Positions 48,730 to 58,159 of a DNA stretch of 64,000 nucleotides are shown here, piece by piece. This DNA is from Natribaculum luteum. GTDB lineage: Archaea > Halobacteriota > Halobacteria > Halobacteriales > Natrialbaceae. Location of the stretch: the NCBI RefSeq assembly GCF_023008545.1, contig NZ_CP095399.1, forward strand, positions 29,901-93,900. The letters are read 5' to 3'. Positions within the stretch are counted from its first letter, which is position 1. Each line of letters begins with the position of its first letter. Below the pieces are notes generated by a model. The model worked only from the letters and a program-made list of their open reading frames with translations, was not told where the DNA came from and ran no database searches. The translations under genes and the position numbers were made by a program.

Positions 48730-50929
48730 CGTTGTTTCCCCCCATAGAACCGTCATCTGTCTCGGCCGTGACGATGCCAGTATTGCCGTCGTTTCCAGTT
48801 GTTTCTCGGTATTCGAGCTCCGCTTGGAGTTCCTGCACATCAGTATCGGCTGCCTCCTCACCAGCGCCGGGAAGCGAGGAACGCCGCTGCTCGGTCGGGT
48901 CGAAGTCGATGACCTGCTTCTCCTTTGGCATCGCCTCCACGGTGATGCCACGCCACTCGCCGTCGACGCCGACGAGTGCTTCTGAGAAGCCAGCATCCTC
49001 GTTGCCCGGAACTGCGTCTTGCACGAACCGCATCTGTGCATAGTTCAGGCCGAACTCACTGGCCCACTGTTCATCCATCCCGTCTAACCGATGGAACTGC
49101 TTGACCGCGCACTGGTCAAGGATCGCTTCGGATTCCGCGTGCTCGAAGAACTCGTCGACGGTCTGGGTGACCAACCGGATCGAGAGGTCGTGGTGGCGGT
49201 GGTGTCGGAACACTGTCTCGAGGAACGCCAAACTCGCGGCGTCCTGCATGATGTACCGCGCCTCGTCGATGTAGAACACGACCTCCTTGTCTGAGACCTT
49301 GGCCCGCTCGTAGACCAGCGAAATGAGCAACTGCATCGTCAGTGCGGTGCTGCTGTCGACGCTGCCCTCCTGCTGGGCGAGATCGAGGTAGATGACCTTC
49401 TCGTCACGGATGTCGAACTCCGACGGGTGTCCAAGATTGGCGTGCCGGCCATCTTCTTCGAAGGGACGAAGCTGATCAAGCAGCCACGTCGCGTCGTCTT
49501 GGAGCTTCCCCGCTTCTTCGTCAGAGCGCACGACGAACTTCTCTGGGTAGTCGACCATCTCCTCAAAGACGTCCATCATGTCCCGAATGGTCGGGCTCGG
49601 GTTGCTGTGTGTCGAGATGTCGTCAGTGATGCCGTTTTGCTTGTAGGCGCGCTTGAGTCCAAGTTCGAGCGTTGTCCGTCGATCGCCCAGTGTGATGCCC
49701 CGGAGGGCAAAAAAGTTCGTCAAGAAGCTCATCGCATCATCGAGCTTTTCGTTAAACGGACTCGCGTCCTCCCCCATCGCTCGCTGGACATGCTCGGGCG
49801 TCTGGCGGATTTCGAGTGGATTGAGCCCGAGCGTGCCACCGACTGTGATCCGCTTTGCATCGAGTGCTTCGGCAACGCCAGCCCAGTTGTTCAACGGCTC
49901 AAGAATGATCCCGATACGGTCTGACTGCTGCTCGATCGAGCGGATAAAGTTCTGCTTCGAACTGAACGACTTCCCAGACCCAGTATCGCCAACGGTGAAC
50001 ATCGCGTACCCGTTATCACGAGCAAATGGATCGATGACGACCGGACTCTGGTTGTCCTTGTGAATCCCGAACTCGACACCACCTTCCTCGAGGATCGTCG
50101 CGTTGTGGGGTGAGGAGAGTAATGCGCCGACAGCACCACCGAGTGCAATCGACTCGCGTCCGAACACATTGTCGCCGATTGGTGCGGCGGACTGCAGTGC
50201 AAGATCTTGCCGACAGATCGCCGTCTTCGGCGTGAGATTCGCAGGCTCATCACGAAGCGCGCTTTTGACCGTTTGAACAGCATCTCGAAGCTCGTCTTTC
50301 TCGTCGGCACGCACTGTGATGAACAGACCTTGGCTGAAGACTTGCGCACCGCTCTCGACAGCTCTGTAGGTTGCAGCGGCCTCGTTCGCTCGTTCTTGGA
50401 GATAGGCGCTTCGAACACTCTGCTCGAGGTCTGCATCGACCTGGAGATCGTCAGCAATGTCTTGGAGTTCGTTCCGGGCCCGCTCCTGGTTCTTTGGTGT
50501 GATATGGGCCGTGAGATCGAACTGGACATCGGTCATATCGAAGAGGTCGCTCAGGTAGCCATCGTTGGGGTAGTCTGGGTAGTCAGCAATATACAGTGTC
50601 GACGTCCACTGCTCGCCAACGTGGGCCGCTCGCGTTTCCCACTCGATCGCAGCCGGCGCCGTCACTGTCTTGTGTGACTCAGCGATCTCATCGAGCAGTT
50701 GGCCTTCGGCATGCCCTTGCTCGAGGGTTTCCTCATCGAGGACATCCGAAAACTCGACTTCCTCCTCGTCATCGTCAGTGTGCCAGTCCCACAGGAGCTT
50801 CCCACTGACACCGAGAGCGATGATACCGAGAATGTAGAGTGCCGCACCCTCTGTCGAGGTCGGACTCGAGAGCCACTCGCTGAGCTGACTAACTGTCCCA
50901 TCTCCGGTCTGCAGGATTACGTTATGCAT
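48722..50929 (-). CDS. virB4: VirB4-like conjugation ATPase
   Basis: 735 residues from ATG 50929 (MHNVILQTGDGTVSQ); ATG 50938 is an alternative. A membrane helix (AALYILGIIALGVSGKLLW) near residue 40 precedes the VirB4 N-terminal domain (TSTLYIADYPDYPNDGYLSDLF...). Walker A is GDTGSGKS (314-321) and Walker B VVFYIDEARYIM (about 560), followed by VTQTVDEFF. These are the hallmarks of VirB4/TraC ATPases that power pilus assembly and substrate transfer. The N-terminal membrane anchor is a variation. Its start overlaps the upstream gene by eight bases. Confidence 0.9.
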   Translation of the reverse strand: MHNVILQTGDGTVSQLSEWLSSPTSTEGAALYILGIIALGVSGKLLWDWHTDDDEEEVEFSDVLDEETLEQGHAEGQLLDEIAESHKTVTAPAAIEWETRAAHVGEQWTSTLYIADYPDYPNDGYLSDLFDMTDVQFDLTAHITPKNQERARNELQDIADDLQVDADLEQSVRSAYLQERANEAAATYRAVESGAQVFSQGLFITVRADEKDELRDAVQTVKSALRDEPANLTPKTAICRQDLALQSAAPIGDNVFGRESIALGGAVGALLSSPHNATILEEGGVEFGIHKDNQSPVVIDPFARDNGYAMFTVGDTGSGKSFSSKQNFIRSIEQQSDRIGIILEPLNNWAGVAEALDAKRITVGGTLGLNPLEIRQTPEHVQRAMGEDASPFNEKLDDAMSFLTNFFALRGITLGDRRTTLELGLKRAYKQNGITDDISTHSNPSPTIRDMMDVFEEMVDYPEKFVVRSDEEAGKLQDDATWLLDQLRPFEEDGRHANLGHPSEFDIRDEKVIYLDLAQQEGSVDSSTALTMQLLISLVYERAKVSDKEVVFYIDEARYIMQDAASLAFLETVFRHHRHHDLSIRLVTQTVDEFFEHAESEAILDQCAVKQFHRLDGMDEQWASEFGLNYAQMRFVQDAVPGNEDAGFSEALVGVDGEWRGITVEAMPKEKQVIDFDPTEQRRSSLPGAGEEAADTDVQELQAELEYRETTGNDGNTGIVTAETDDGSMGGNNDD

Positions 50930-52031
50930 CGATCTCATCCTCCCGGCGTGAGTGACCGATGATCGGTTGATCGCGAATGACGCGTTCTGCGTCGTCATAG
51001 TCGTGCTCGCGTCCGTTCCAGAAATCCATGTTCAGAACGAACAGCTCGACAGTGCTGAGCCGCCGTGCAGACCAGCCTGATGCTTGCTGGATGAATTCAG
51101 AACGAACGTCAGTAACCCGGCTGTCGAGTTTCTCGAACATCTTGACCCGGCGCTCGACATCTGTGAGATCCTCACGACGAGTGACGAATGGGTTGAACAG
51201 GAACCCGATAACAGGAAACCGTGTCAGTTTCTCGGCGGGCGTTCCCTCGTCGTGGAAGCGGTCATAGACCTCGAGTGGCGTAACTTCGACGCCGATGTAG
51301 TAGCGAACCTGCTGGATACCCCGGTCGCGCATCTCGCTTGGCCTCGTTTCCCGGTATTCCTCGAGGAGTTCGCGGAAGATTGGGTTCTCCGTGACGTCTT
51401 CATCAGAAAGTCGCTCCTCGATGTTCTCGATGATTTGTTCGACTGGGAACGAGCGAGTTGTGGCGTGGAGTTTGAGTTTCGAGTTGAGTTCCTTGTTGGC
51501 GAACTCCTCGCCAGCGTCCTGGAGTTGAGCCCAGTCATCGGACATCGCGAAGTCCATGTTCCCGGGATCGATCTCGATGAACGCCTCCATCGCGCCGTCG
51601 GCCCGCTGAATCGCGCCAACACCCGGCCATGCTCGCTTGATGTTCGTGAGATCCTGTGTTCGTTCGTCAGGTTTGAACGGCGTGTAGTTGGCAAGCCCGC
51701 CTTCGTTTCGTTCTGTCTCAGCTGCGTCTGTTGGCGCACTGAACGTGATCTGGGGCCGTTTGGCGTATCGATAGACGTCTTTTGCCCACGTCCACGCGTT
51801 CAGGTGTTGAGGTGAAACGTAGACGATCGCTCCACCGAACCCGAAGCCACCCGCGATGAGTGGGAGGGCAAGGGATTCGATTCCAGTGAGTCCGGCGAGG
51901 AATAACCCGATGATTGGGAACCCAATCAGGACGCCAACGTCTCCTTCCTCGATGTTGAGATACGGAATGTGGCTCTTTTCGCCAAATTGATCCATGATAC
52001 GCCGTGCGGCCGCGTCTGGGTCTGTTGACAT
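50922..52031 (-). CDS. VirB3/PrgI-like conjugation membrane protein with soluble domain
   Basis: 369 residues. A two-helix membrane hairpin near 35-75 (GVLIGFPIIGLFLAGLTGIESLALPLIAGGFGFGGAIVYV) is followed by AWTWAKDVYRYAKRP, a pattern seen in VirB3/PrgI proteins. The C-terminal ~270 residues form a soluble domain resembling the N-terminal part of VirB4 (AFIEIDPGNMDFAMSD, RYYIGVEVTPLEVYDRF). In some conjugation systems VirB3 and the VirB4 N-terminus are fused, which fits. It overlaps VirB4 and the upstream VirB6-like gene. Confidence 0.75.
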   Translation of the reverse strand: MSTDPDAAARRIMDQFGEKSHIPYLNIEEGDVGVLIGFPIIGLFLAGLTGIESLALPLIAGGFGFGGAIVYVSPQHLNAWTWAKDVYRYAKRPQITFSAPTDAAETERNEGGLANYTPFKPDERTQDLTNIKRAWPGVGAIQRADGAMEAFIEIDPGNMDFAMSDDWAQLQDAGEEFANKELNSKLKLHATTRSFPVEQIIENIEERLSDEDVTENPIFRELLEEYRETRPSEMRDRGIQQVRYYIGVEVTPLEVYDRFHDEGTPAEKLTRFPVIGFLFNPFVTRREDLTDVERRVKMFEKLDSRVTDVRSEFIQQASGWSARRLSTVELFVLNMDFWNGREHDYDDAERVIRDQPIIGHSRREDEIDA

Positions 52032-53146
52032 CAGTAAATCCCTCGGTCGTACTCCATTCCGTGGTTGGTACTCGATGCCTCTACTGTGGACCCGCCCGGA
52101 TCATTCTCAGTTCGACGATACGATGGTTTCTCTCCGCCTTCACTGCCGTGTCCACCTCGAGCGGCGGCCTTCTGAGCAACTGCGTGACCGGCTGCGGCTT
52201 TCGGTCCCCACCGGGCTGCGGTCGTCGCGACGCCGGCGCCACCGACGTAGGCACCGGCTGCGACCCCGCCGACGAGTGCTGCAGTCTTCGTCGCGCCTCC
52301 AAGGACCTTCGCAGTCAGCGGAGTTGCGTATTTGAACGTCCTCCAGCTAACATACAGCGCGATTAGAGGCAGCGAAGCCGCCACTAAGTATCGTAAGAAT
52401 GGTGTGTTCGGTGCGAGTGCATTCTGTGAGTAAAGGAGGTCGTATCCTTTGAACACCACAGCAGCAGGCAGTGGAAGGACGGCAAGGGGGACAAACCGCT
52501 TACTGAATCCCATTGCAATGTCTGAGAGAACTGGAATGTTGCCATACGCGAAGGCGAAGGCAATCGGCATCCCATAGATGTACACATAGAGCAGGACTTC
52601 GCGGATATAATAGAGTGCCTCGAGGGCCCACATTGAGAGACCGCCGAGAAGGGCAAAAACAAGTGATAAACCAGGATTGCCAAGCGAAACTTGGAGGAAG
52701 TCCATCATCGCACCACCGAGTGATGTCAAGTTCGGCATCAATGCAATCGTGAACCCATCGACAATATAGAGACTCAAGACACTCACCCAGTACCAAGTAA
52801 TGATGAGGAAAGCACCGACCCAAGCCGTCTTTTTCGTCCGTCTCGATTCGTATGCGCTCCCAATATTGAAGATGCGAATCGAATGCCGTCCTTGGACACA
52901 CATCACAAGAAGGAGGAGAGAGATCAGCATGATCTCGCCACCCACAATAGCCTCCTGTATCGCTGGCCACGGTGCATTGGTTGGATCGCCGAAGACGAAC
53001 GCGCCATTAGTTTCAGGAGTGGGTGTTCCGAACAGCTCTTCTGAGAGAGTATCGTAGCCAGAACGTAGTCCCTCCATGAAGAGGCCAATAAACCAGTCAA
53101 CAACGCGTTTGAATCCTTCCAGAACGACATCAATTAGATTCACCAT
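52031..53146 (-). CDS. VirB6/TrbL-like polytopic conjugation protein
   Basis: 371 residues with about six or seven membrane helices, including IMLISLLLLVMCVQG, AWVGAFLIITWYWVSVLSLYI, LSLVFALLGGLSMWALEALYYI, VPLAVLPLPAAVVF and LVAASLPLIALYVSW. The C-terminal ~90 residues are Ala/Gly-rich, then a charged disordered tail. A large polytopic protein directly before VirB3/VirB4 is the position of VirB6 in T4SS operons. Its stop overlaps the next start by a single base. Confidence 0.8.
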   Translation of the reverse strand: MVNLIDVVLEGFKRVVDWFIGLFMEGLRSGYDTLSEELFGTPTPETNGAFVFGDPTNAPWPAIQEAIVGGEIMLISLLLLVMCVQGRHSIRIFNIGSAYESRRTKKTAWVGAFLIITWYWVSVLSLYIVDGFTIALMPNLTSLGGAMMDFLQVSLGNPGLSLVFALLGGLSMWALEALYYIREVLLYVYIYGMPIAFAFAYGNIPVLSDIAMGFSKRFVPLAVLPLPAAVVFKGYDLLYSQNALAPNTPFLRYLVAASLPLIALYVSWRTFKYATPLTAKVLGGATKTAALVGGVAAGAYVGGAGVATTAARWGPKAAAGHAVAQKAAARGGHGSEGGEKPSYRRTENDPGGSTVEASSTNHGMEYDRGIY

Positions 53147-53148
53147 GA

Positions 53149-54003
53149 TTATGCCTCGCTGATGAATATCTCACAGTTGTCTGGCTCTTCCGATGCTGAG
53201 TACTGTATATTATATATTTCTGAAATGTTGTCAGAACTAACTCGTGTTTTAACGACTACTTCGAACTCGCCCGTCTGTTGTTCGTCAATACAAGATGTTC
53301 CTGCACCCGGGACGAAAGCGAACGGTGAGCGTGAACTGTAAATCCGAATCTGTTCCTCTGGTGCAATTACGATTTCATCGACTTCCGAATCAGATTCAGG
53401 ATCGTATATTCCACTGATATCGTCATTACTAGCATAGTTCGTTCCTTGCTTGTCAGAGGGATACGGAACATCACCGAGAAAGAGTAGTTTCGTAAGCGCA
53501 TCCGGTCCACTGCCTTGATTTTCAACGCTCACGAAGGCCTCTTCACTAATTTCGTCTTCTGCCCCGCTCCACATCTTCTGAGGATGATTCCTTCCAATCC
53601 CCATTTCTATGATTCTAAGATTTGGCTCAATAGAGAAGGGAGTCTCAATGACAGTCTCGTCGCCGCTAAGTGCAACAACGCTGTACTCTCCCGGCGTATA
53701 GGAGGTACCAAGTTCGAACGAAACCTGCTGTGCTCCAGCGGCCACATTGCGCTGCCCGAACAGCTCTCCGCTCGGTTGGATCAGATTGATCTGATCGACA
53801 TCTGCATCTGCCGCGAGCTCGACGACAAGCGCGGTGCCATCGACAGCAACTCGCTGGAGCACTCCTTGGCTGTCTATCGGAGTCTTTCCGTTAGTGGTGG
53901 TGTTCTCATCACTGCTGAGGCAGCCAGCACCGCTTACCAGTGCAGCGCCTACAACTGTTTGAAGGGCGGTACGCCTGCTGATTTGTGAGGTATCTCGAGT
54001 CAT
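53149..54003 (-). CDS. Tat lipoprotein of the transfer operon
   Basis: 284 residues. The N-terminus ISRRTALQTVVGAALVSGAGC has the twin-arginine motif and lipobox SGAGC, so a lipid-anchored secreted protein. The mature part has beta sandwich-like segments: VAVDGTALVVELAADADVDQINLIQPSG, GEYSVVALSGDE, RIIEMGIGRN. It is somewhat AT-richer than its neighbours. It starts four bases inside the end of the surface-protein gene and ends two bases before the VirB6-like start, so it is part of the same operon. It probably forms the cell-surface part of the apparatus. Confidence 0.75.
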   Translation of the reverse strand: MTRDTSQISRRTALQTVVGAALVSGAGCLSSDENTTTNGKTPIDSQGVLQRVAVDGTALVVELAADADVDQINLIQPSGELFGQRNVAAGAQQVSFELGTSYTPGEYSVVALSGDETVIETPFSIEPNLRIIEMGIGRNHPQKMWSGAEDEISEEAFVSVENQGSGPDALTKLLFLGDVPYPSDKQGTNYASNDDISGIYDPESDSEVDEIVIAPEEQIRIYSSRSPFAFVPGAGTSCIDEQQTGEFEVVVKTRVSSDNISEIYNIQYSASEEPDNCEIFISEA

Positions 54004-55736
54004 GGTTTTCGCTGGAAGATCTCTTCTGGGCCGAGCATCCGCAGGAGACGTCGACCTGCATAGAACATCACGAAAAACGGGATGAGGTGCCAGCCGACCT
54101 CGAAAAAGAGGGCGAACCAGCCATCAATCGTTCCTAACGGATGCCAGCGAGTAGTCGCGGTATCGCTCACGTATGCGGGGTTATGTCCGATCCACGATCC
54201 CGGATGATACTGAGCGGTGTAGATGCCGGGCTGGTCGAGCGTCACGAGAGCGACTCCGGACGTGTTAGTTTCGACACGCTTCTCTGCGATGGTGATGTAG
54301 CCGTTCCGAGAGTTACCCCCAATCGGGAGCCATCGATATCGATCGGCAAGGGTGATCGGTGCACCGGTTTGGGCATCCCGGAGTTCGATCCGGAGTGTTG
54401 CCTGGGACTGGTTCTGTTCGAGGATCTCTACAGAGAGGTTACTCCGTCGAAGTTGGCGCTCAGAACCCGCATCCGGCTCGTCGATTGAGGCGTTAACACC
54501 TCGAACGATACCCGCAACGTGGAGAGCATCACGATCGACGCTCTCAGCACGAACGGCGACACCGTAGGTCGTCGTGTACGACTGGTTTACAACCTCGATG
54601 TTGACGTTCTCGCCGATGGTCTCGCCTGGGGCAGGCCGTTCAGTCCCCCAGGTGTCAATGATTTCTGGCCCAGCTCGCACAGGCTCAGCGCGGGGGCCGA
54701 TCCGGGACGGGTAGGCGTGCACAGCTACTGGAATCGCATCAGAGTCGACAGCAGTACTGTCGGTCCGACTCGAGTGAATGAGCGTGTCCCAGTTAGTGTT
54801 CCGTGCAGTGTAAAATCGCCAGACACCACGCACCCTCGACTCACCATCTGCTGTCAGTGTGTATCCCTGCCACGGCCGCGACTGGAAGATGGCAACGCCA
54901 GTATCTCCATTAGGATACTCGGCATAGTAGGAAGACGCCGAGAGATCGTAAATCTCGACGTCGATTGAATCCGAAACGGTGACCGACTCGGTTCGGTAGG
55001 AGACACGAACGTCTGTCTCGTTGCCGCGATCGATTCGTGTGGTCTTCTTTAGCCGCGTATGAATCTCGGCTTCGAGGGAAAGGGTTGTACTCCCGTCATC
55101 CTCGAGGTTGTAGTCGAGCGTTGGCGTGTGTGAGGCGGCTTCCTTGGCGATGGTTTCATCGCCCGTCTGCAACTGGATATCCTCGATTTCGTGTTCCGTA
55201 AGCGACCACTCGATAGTGGTGTTCCCAGAGGTTCTGTCCTCGGGAACGCGAACGCGGTAATCGATGAAACCGCGCATCGTCCCGCTCGGTGCAATGTAGA
55301 GCGGGGTCTCGTTGGGCTCGAGATGGCCTCGAGTCGATGGATTGACAGCAAATATGGTCGCATGTGCATCCTCGATAAACACACCGTCCTCGAGGGTTGC
55401 ATGAGTCGGATAGACGGAGGTCTCTGACCCGCCGGCGTTGAGATCCTCGAAATCGTTCCGGGTCCATGTTGCGGCAGTTCCGGGAGGCCGTTTGAACGTG
55501 ATGTCCGTTCCGTTGGCGAGTTGGTGAACGGCAGTACGGCTGTCTCCGTATCGCTGGCGGAACGTGTCTTGACCAAGATACTCGTCTGCGTCTCGCGACC
55601 AGAGCGTCGCGGATTCGTTTTCAGTGAGTCCATTTCCTTCTGTCCCCGGTCGCGATGGGTCAGCAGCGACACCACCCGTGGCTAAGCTGGTTATGAGTAA
55701 CGTTGTCATGAGCACGGAGCGTTCGCAGTGGTGCAT
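54000..55736 (-). CDS. Secreted surface protein with C-terminal membrane anchor, transfer operon
   Basis: 578 residues from ATG 55736 (MHHCERSVLMTTLLITSLAT), a signal peptide ending near AADP; ATG 55787 would overlap the previous gene. The long extracellular part is beta-rich with many N-x-S/T sites (for example NGTDITF, NTTIEWS, NQSYTTTY), typical of haloarchaeal glycoproteins. The last ~45 residues contain a membrane helix (ALFFEVGWHLIPFFVMFYAGRRLL) with a cytoplasmic basic tail. In the operon this is a candidate adhesin or mating-pair protein; I recognise no domain. Confidence 0.75.
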   Translation of the reverse strand: MHHCERSVLMTTLLITSLATGGVAADPSRPGTEGNGLTENESATLWSRDADEYLGQDTFRQRYGDSRTAVHQLANGTDITFKRPPGTAATWTRNDFEDLNAGGSETSVYPTHATLEDGVFIEDAHATIFAVNPSTRGHLEPNETPLYIAPSGTMRGFIDYRVRVPEDRTSGNTTIEWSLTEHEIEDIQLQTGDETIAKEAASHTPTLDYNLEDDGSTTLSLEAEIHTRLKKTTRIDRGNETDVRVSYRTESVTVSDSIDVEIYDLSASSYYAEYPNGDTGVAIFQSRPWQGYTLTADGESRVRGVWRFYTARNTNWDTLIHSSRTDSTAVDSDAIPVAVHAYPSRIGPRAEPVRAGPEIIDTWGTERPAPGETIGENVNIEVVNQSYTTTYGVAVRAESVDRDALHVAGIVRGVNASIDEPDAGSERQLRRSNLSVEILEQNQSQATLRIELRDAQTGAPITLADRYRWLPIGGNSRNGYITIAEKRVETNTSGVALVTLDQPGIYTAQYHPGSWIGHNPAYVSDTATTRWHPLGTIDGWFALFFEVGWHLIPFFVMFYAGRRLLRMLGPEEIFQRKP

Positions 55737-55764
55737 GGAACTTGCGACAGGGATGGGCGTGTGA

Positions 55765-56190
55765 TTACCAGGGGACGAAGTTGACACACTCTGCCATCGG
55801 AAGTCCCATCATGGATCCAGCAACCGTATACAGAGGGCCGAGAACGACAATAACAATCATGGACTTCATCGCAGAGCGCTTGTGACGCTTGAACGCCTTC
55901 TTCTGCTCTGGCTCGAGTACGAATATCTCTACGAGGGTATCAGCCTGCCAGACGACAGCGAAGCCGACGATGCCCAGTGTCGTGGTTAACTGGAAGAACC
56001 CCTCAACCATCCCGGGGAGTTTGTCTGTTCCACAGACTGCGTTGTTCTGTGCTGCGGCGGGTTCCACAACGAACAACGTCAGCAGGACAATCGCGATCGC
56101 AGCCTGTCTGGGAATTCGGCTTCTCATCGGTCGTTTACGGTCGTGTTCGCTGCTATTCTCATGCTCGGAGGTGATCGGGTCTGGTGACAT
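55765..56190 (-). CDS. VirB2-like pilin/membrane protein
   Basis: 141 residues. A signal peptide AAIAIVLLTLFVVEPAAAQ is followed by two membrane segments, VEGFFQLTTTLGIVGFAVVWQ and SMIVIVVLGPLYTVAGSMMGL, separated by a basic loop (EPEQKKAFKRHKRSAMK). Two cysteines (in AVCGTD and AECVNF) could pair outside. This short, two-helix, signal-bearing layout is that of VirB2/TrbC pilins, and the position upstream of VirB6, VirB3 and VirB4 agrees. Identification rests on architecture, not clear sequence similarity. Confidence 0.7.
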   Translation of the reverse strand: MSPDPITSEHENSSEHDRKRPMRSRIPRQAAIAIVLLTLFVVEPAAAQNNAVCGTDKLPGMVEGFFQLTTTLGIVGFAVVWQADTLVEIFVLEPEQKKAFKRHKRSAMKSMIVIVVLGPLYTVAGSMMGLPMAECVNFVPW

Positions 56191-56196
56191 AGCAGG

Positions 56197-56475
56197 TTAG
56201 TCGTGGGTTGTATTTCCAGCGGTACGCTGGCCCTGTGACTCTTCGACAAGCGACTGAAGATCGGCGTACCGGTTGGTCTTGTCAGCAATCTCGTCTAACG
56301 TGTACCCCTGCTCACGAACTCGCTCAAGGCGCGTGCGGAATTCATGTGGATCAACGTCTCGAACGGCCATCTCTTCGCGGAGGGCACGACGATGGAGGCC
56401 GGATGCGTTGATATGACTGTTCCACATCAAATACAGGTCATCGATATCTTCGGCGGTTACTGACCGTGTAATCAT
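56197..56475 (-). CDS. Small helical protein at the head of the transfer operon
   Basis: 92 residues from ATG 56475 (MITRSVTAEDIDDLYLMWNS); ATG 56532 and 56583 give longer forms with an AT-rich, less likely start. It is helical and charged: LHRRALREEMAVRDVDPHEFRTRLERVREQGYTLDEIADKTNRYADLQSLVEE. It begins the leftward operon, ending six bases before the pilin start. The function is unknown; a regulator or relaxosome accessory is possible. The 56476-56727 gap is AT-rich, as expected for the operon promoter. Confidence 0.6.
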   Translation of the reverse strand: MITRSVTAEDIDDLYLMWNSHINASGLHRRALREEMAVRDVDPHEFRTRLERVREQGYTLDEIADKTNRYADLQSLVEESQGQRTAGNTTHD

Positions 56476-56727
56476 TTGTGCTGTGATCGTATTGGTCGAC
56501 ACCGGTTGAGGGCCGGTGCATATTGTCTGCATTATTGAATAGAAAATATATGATTTATGGTAACGAACATGATATCTATACAAATAAGAAACTAGTCAGA
56601 TACATTGACTAGAAGTCACCTAAGTTGAATATATAGACTAGTTTGGAACTCTAGTTACTGGCCAGGAAGGAAGACTACGATCGACAGGCAGAGCGGGGTA
56701 AAGAGTGGCAACGCAATTGAATCGTAT

Positions 56728-57219
56728 TCACGCAATCGCCTGGCCAACAACGGCAGCTACGGTGATAGTTGCGATCCCGAGAGCGAGTAGTGCGTAGTTA
56801 GCGACCGGGTTGGCAGCCTTGGCAACATCGAGCGTGATCTCCAGATCGTCGATCGGTTCGAGCGGACGAATTCCCATTGGCGTGAGCGCGTCAGCAAGGA
56901 GGTGGGCACTGATTGTGAGTGTTCCGACGAGGAACCCAAAGACACTGAGACCGACCGTCGCGATCGCACCGCTCGAACTGCCAAGGAGACCGCCTGCAAC
57001 GCCGAGGACGATCCCAGCGAGGAGGGCAAACCACACGGTGTGCGTGATTCCACGGTGTTGAACACCGGGAATCCGCATATCAAGATCGGGTATCATCGCG
57101 CCACCGACAGCGATCGCACCGCCGATCACAGCAAGGCCGTCAAACCCGAGTGCAAGCATGAGGAATCCAATCGGTGCATACACAAGCAGTGCTGCGCCGT
57201 AGTGACCTGGTTTGTGCAT
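56728..57219 (-). CDS. YdjM-like membrane-bound metal-dependent hydrolase (DUF457)
   Basis: 163 residues. The active-site region is AMIPDLDMRIPGVQHRGITHTVWFALL (PDxD, then HRGITHT), the signature of YdjM/DUF457 hydrolases. About five membrane helices follow, and a third motif in HLLADALTPMGI gives the last His/Asp. Such proteins are predicted membrane hydrolases, and in Escherichia coli YdjM is under SOS control. It is a common haloarchaeal gene with normal codon bias. Confidence 0.88.
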   Translation of the reverse strand: MHKPGHYGAALLVYAPIGFLMLALGFDGLAVIGGAIAVGGAMIPDLDMRIPGVQHRGITHTVWFALLAGIVLGVAGGLLGSSSGAIATVGLSVFGFLVGTLTISAHLLADALTPMGIRPLEPIDDLEITLDVAKAANPVANYALLALGIATITVAAVVGQAIA

Positions 57220-57598
57220 GGCTACAGTTCAGCGTTCTCAGATCGAAGGCTTTGTTGAAATCCTCTTCCTCACATATATTCTCGCCCGAAACAGCTGTTC
57301 GCTGAACAGTGCGAATCTAACGCTGATACTTCTGTCAGATTCCGGTGATGTTGGTAGAATCATGCTGAATTGCTCAGTACAGTCCGTAGACTTAGAGATC
57401 ATGGTCAGTTACTGCGTTTTCCTGTCGTCGGTACTCCAGCGAAGCGAGCTGATATTTGATTAGCTCTGGAACACTTGCCTAACGGCACTTCTTTTGTCTT
57501 TTTCGCCTGCTCAAATTGTGACTTTCACACCGTGCAAAGCCAAGTGTCGTTATCTAAATAACTTCGGTAACTGACGAACGTAAGTGGATCGAGATTAG
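57220..57598. other. Intergenic region with a solo transposon end
   Basis: No gene is supported. It holds a 16-base transposon-end motif (57248-57263) followed by AT-rich sequence. Short frames here (57212-57463) are unconvincing. Confidence 0.4.
57248..57263 (+). repeat. Solo IS-end motif GGCTTTGTTGAAATCC
   Basis: The same end occurs as GGCTCTGTTGAAATCC at 58278-58293 and GGCGCTGTTGAAATCC at 62387-62402, always in the same orientation. It is a remnant of a transposon terminus. Confidence 0.6.
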
Positions 57599-58159
57599 TC
57601 AGTCTAACAGGTCGAGCTCATCGAGACGTGACGAGATAACGTCGAGCGCGCGGCCAGCGTCCGCCGGTTCTTTTGCTCCTGTGACGACAACTTTGCCGCT
57701 ACCGAAAATAAGGGTGACCACGTGAGGGTCGTCCATGCGATAGACCAGGCCCGGGAATTGCTCGGGTTCGTATTCGATGTTTTCGAGACCGAACCCGATG
57801 GCGATGGCGTTTAGATTGACTGCAGATCCGAGGTCGCCACTCGAGACGATATTTTGGATGGTGATCTCTGGATTAGACGGAACGTCGATACCTAGACTAC
57901 GGAGTTCATCGAATACAATGTCGAGACTTTCGTAGACACCGTCGGTGCTTTTCGCACCCGTACAGACGATCTTTCCCGACCGGAAGATCAATGCGGCGGA
58001 TTTCGGGTCCTGGGTCCGGTAAACTGCCCCGGGGAACTTCTCTTGGTCGTAGTCCGCTCCGTCGAGGTCTTCGGCGACGGCATCGAGGTTGAGTTCTCGA
58101 TCCACCCCAGTCGAAGCGACGACGTTCTCTACCGTGGGAGAGTGTTCCGAAGTGGTCAT
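57599..58159 (-). CDS. tbp: TATA-box-binding protein (TBP)
   Basis: 186 residues from ATG 58159 (MTTSEHSPTVENVVASTG); ATG 58180 is upstream. Two imperfect repeats of the saddle fold are clear: VENVVASTGVDRELNLDAVAEDL...FPGAVYRTQDPKSAALIFRSGKIVCTGAKS and IQNIVSSGDLGSAVNLNAIAIGF...FPGLVYRMDDPHVVTLIFGSGKVVVTGAKE. It binds TATA elements and recruits TFB. The length is normal for archaea. It lies between two copies of a transposon-end motif (57248 and 58278), suggesting it travelled with mobile DNA. Confidence 0.97.
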   Translation of the reverse strand: MTTSEHSPTVENVVASTGVDRELNLDAVAEDLDGADYDQEKFPGAVYRTQDPKSAALIFRSGKIVCTGAKSTDGVYESLDIVFDELRSLGIDVPSNPEITIQNIVSSGDLGSAVNLNAIAIGFGLENIEYEPEQFPGLVYRMDDPHVVTLIFGSGKVVVTGAKEPADAGRALDVISSRLDELDLLD

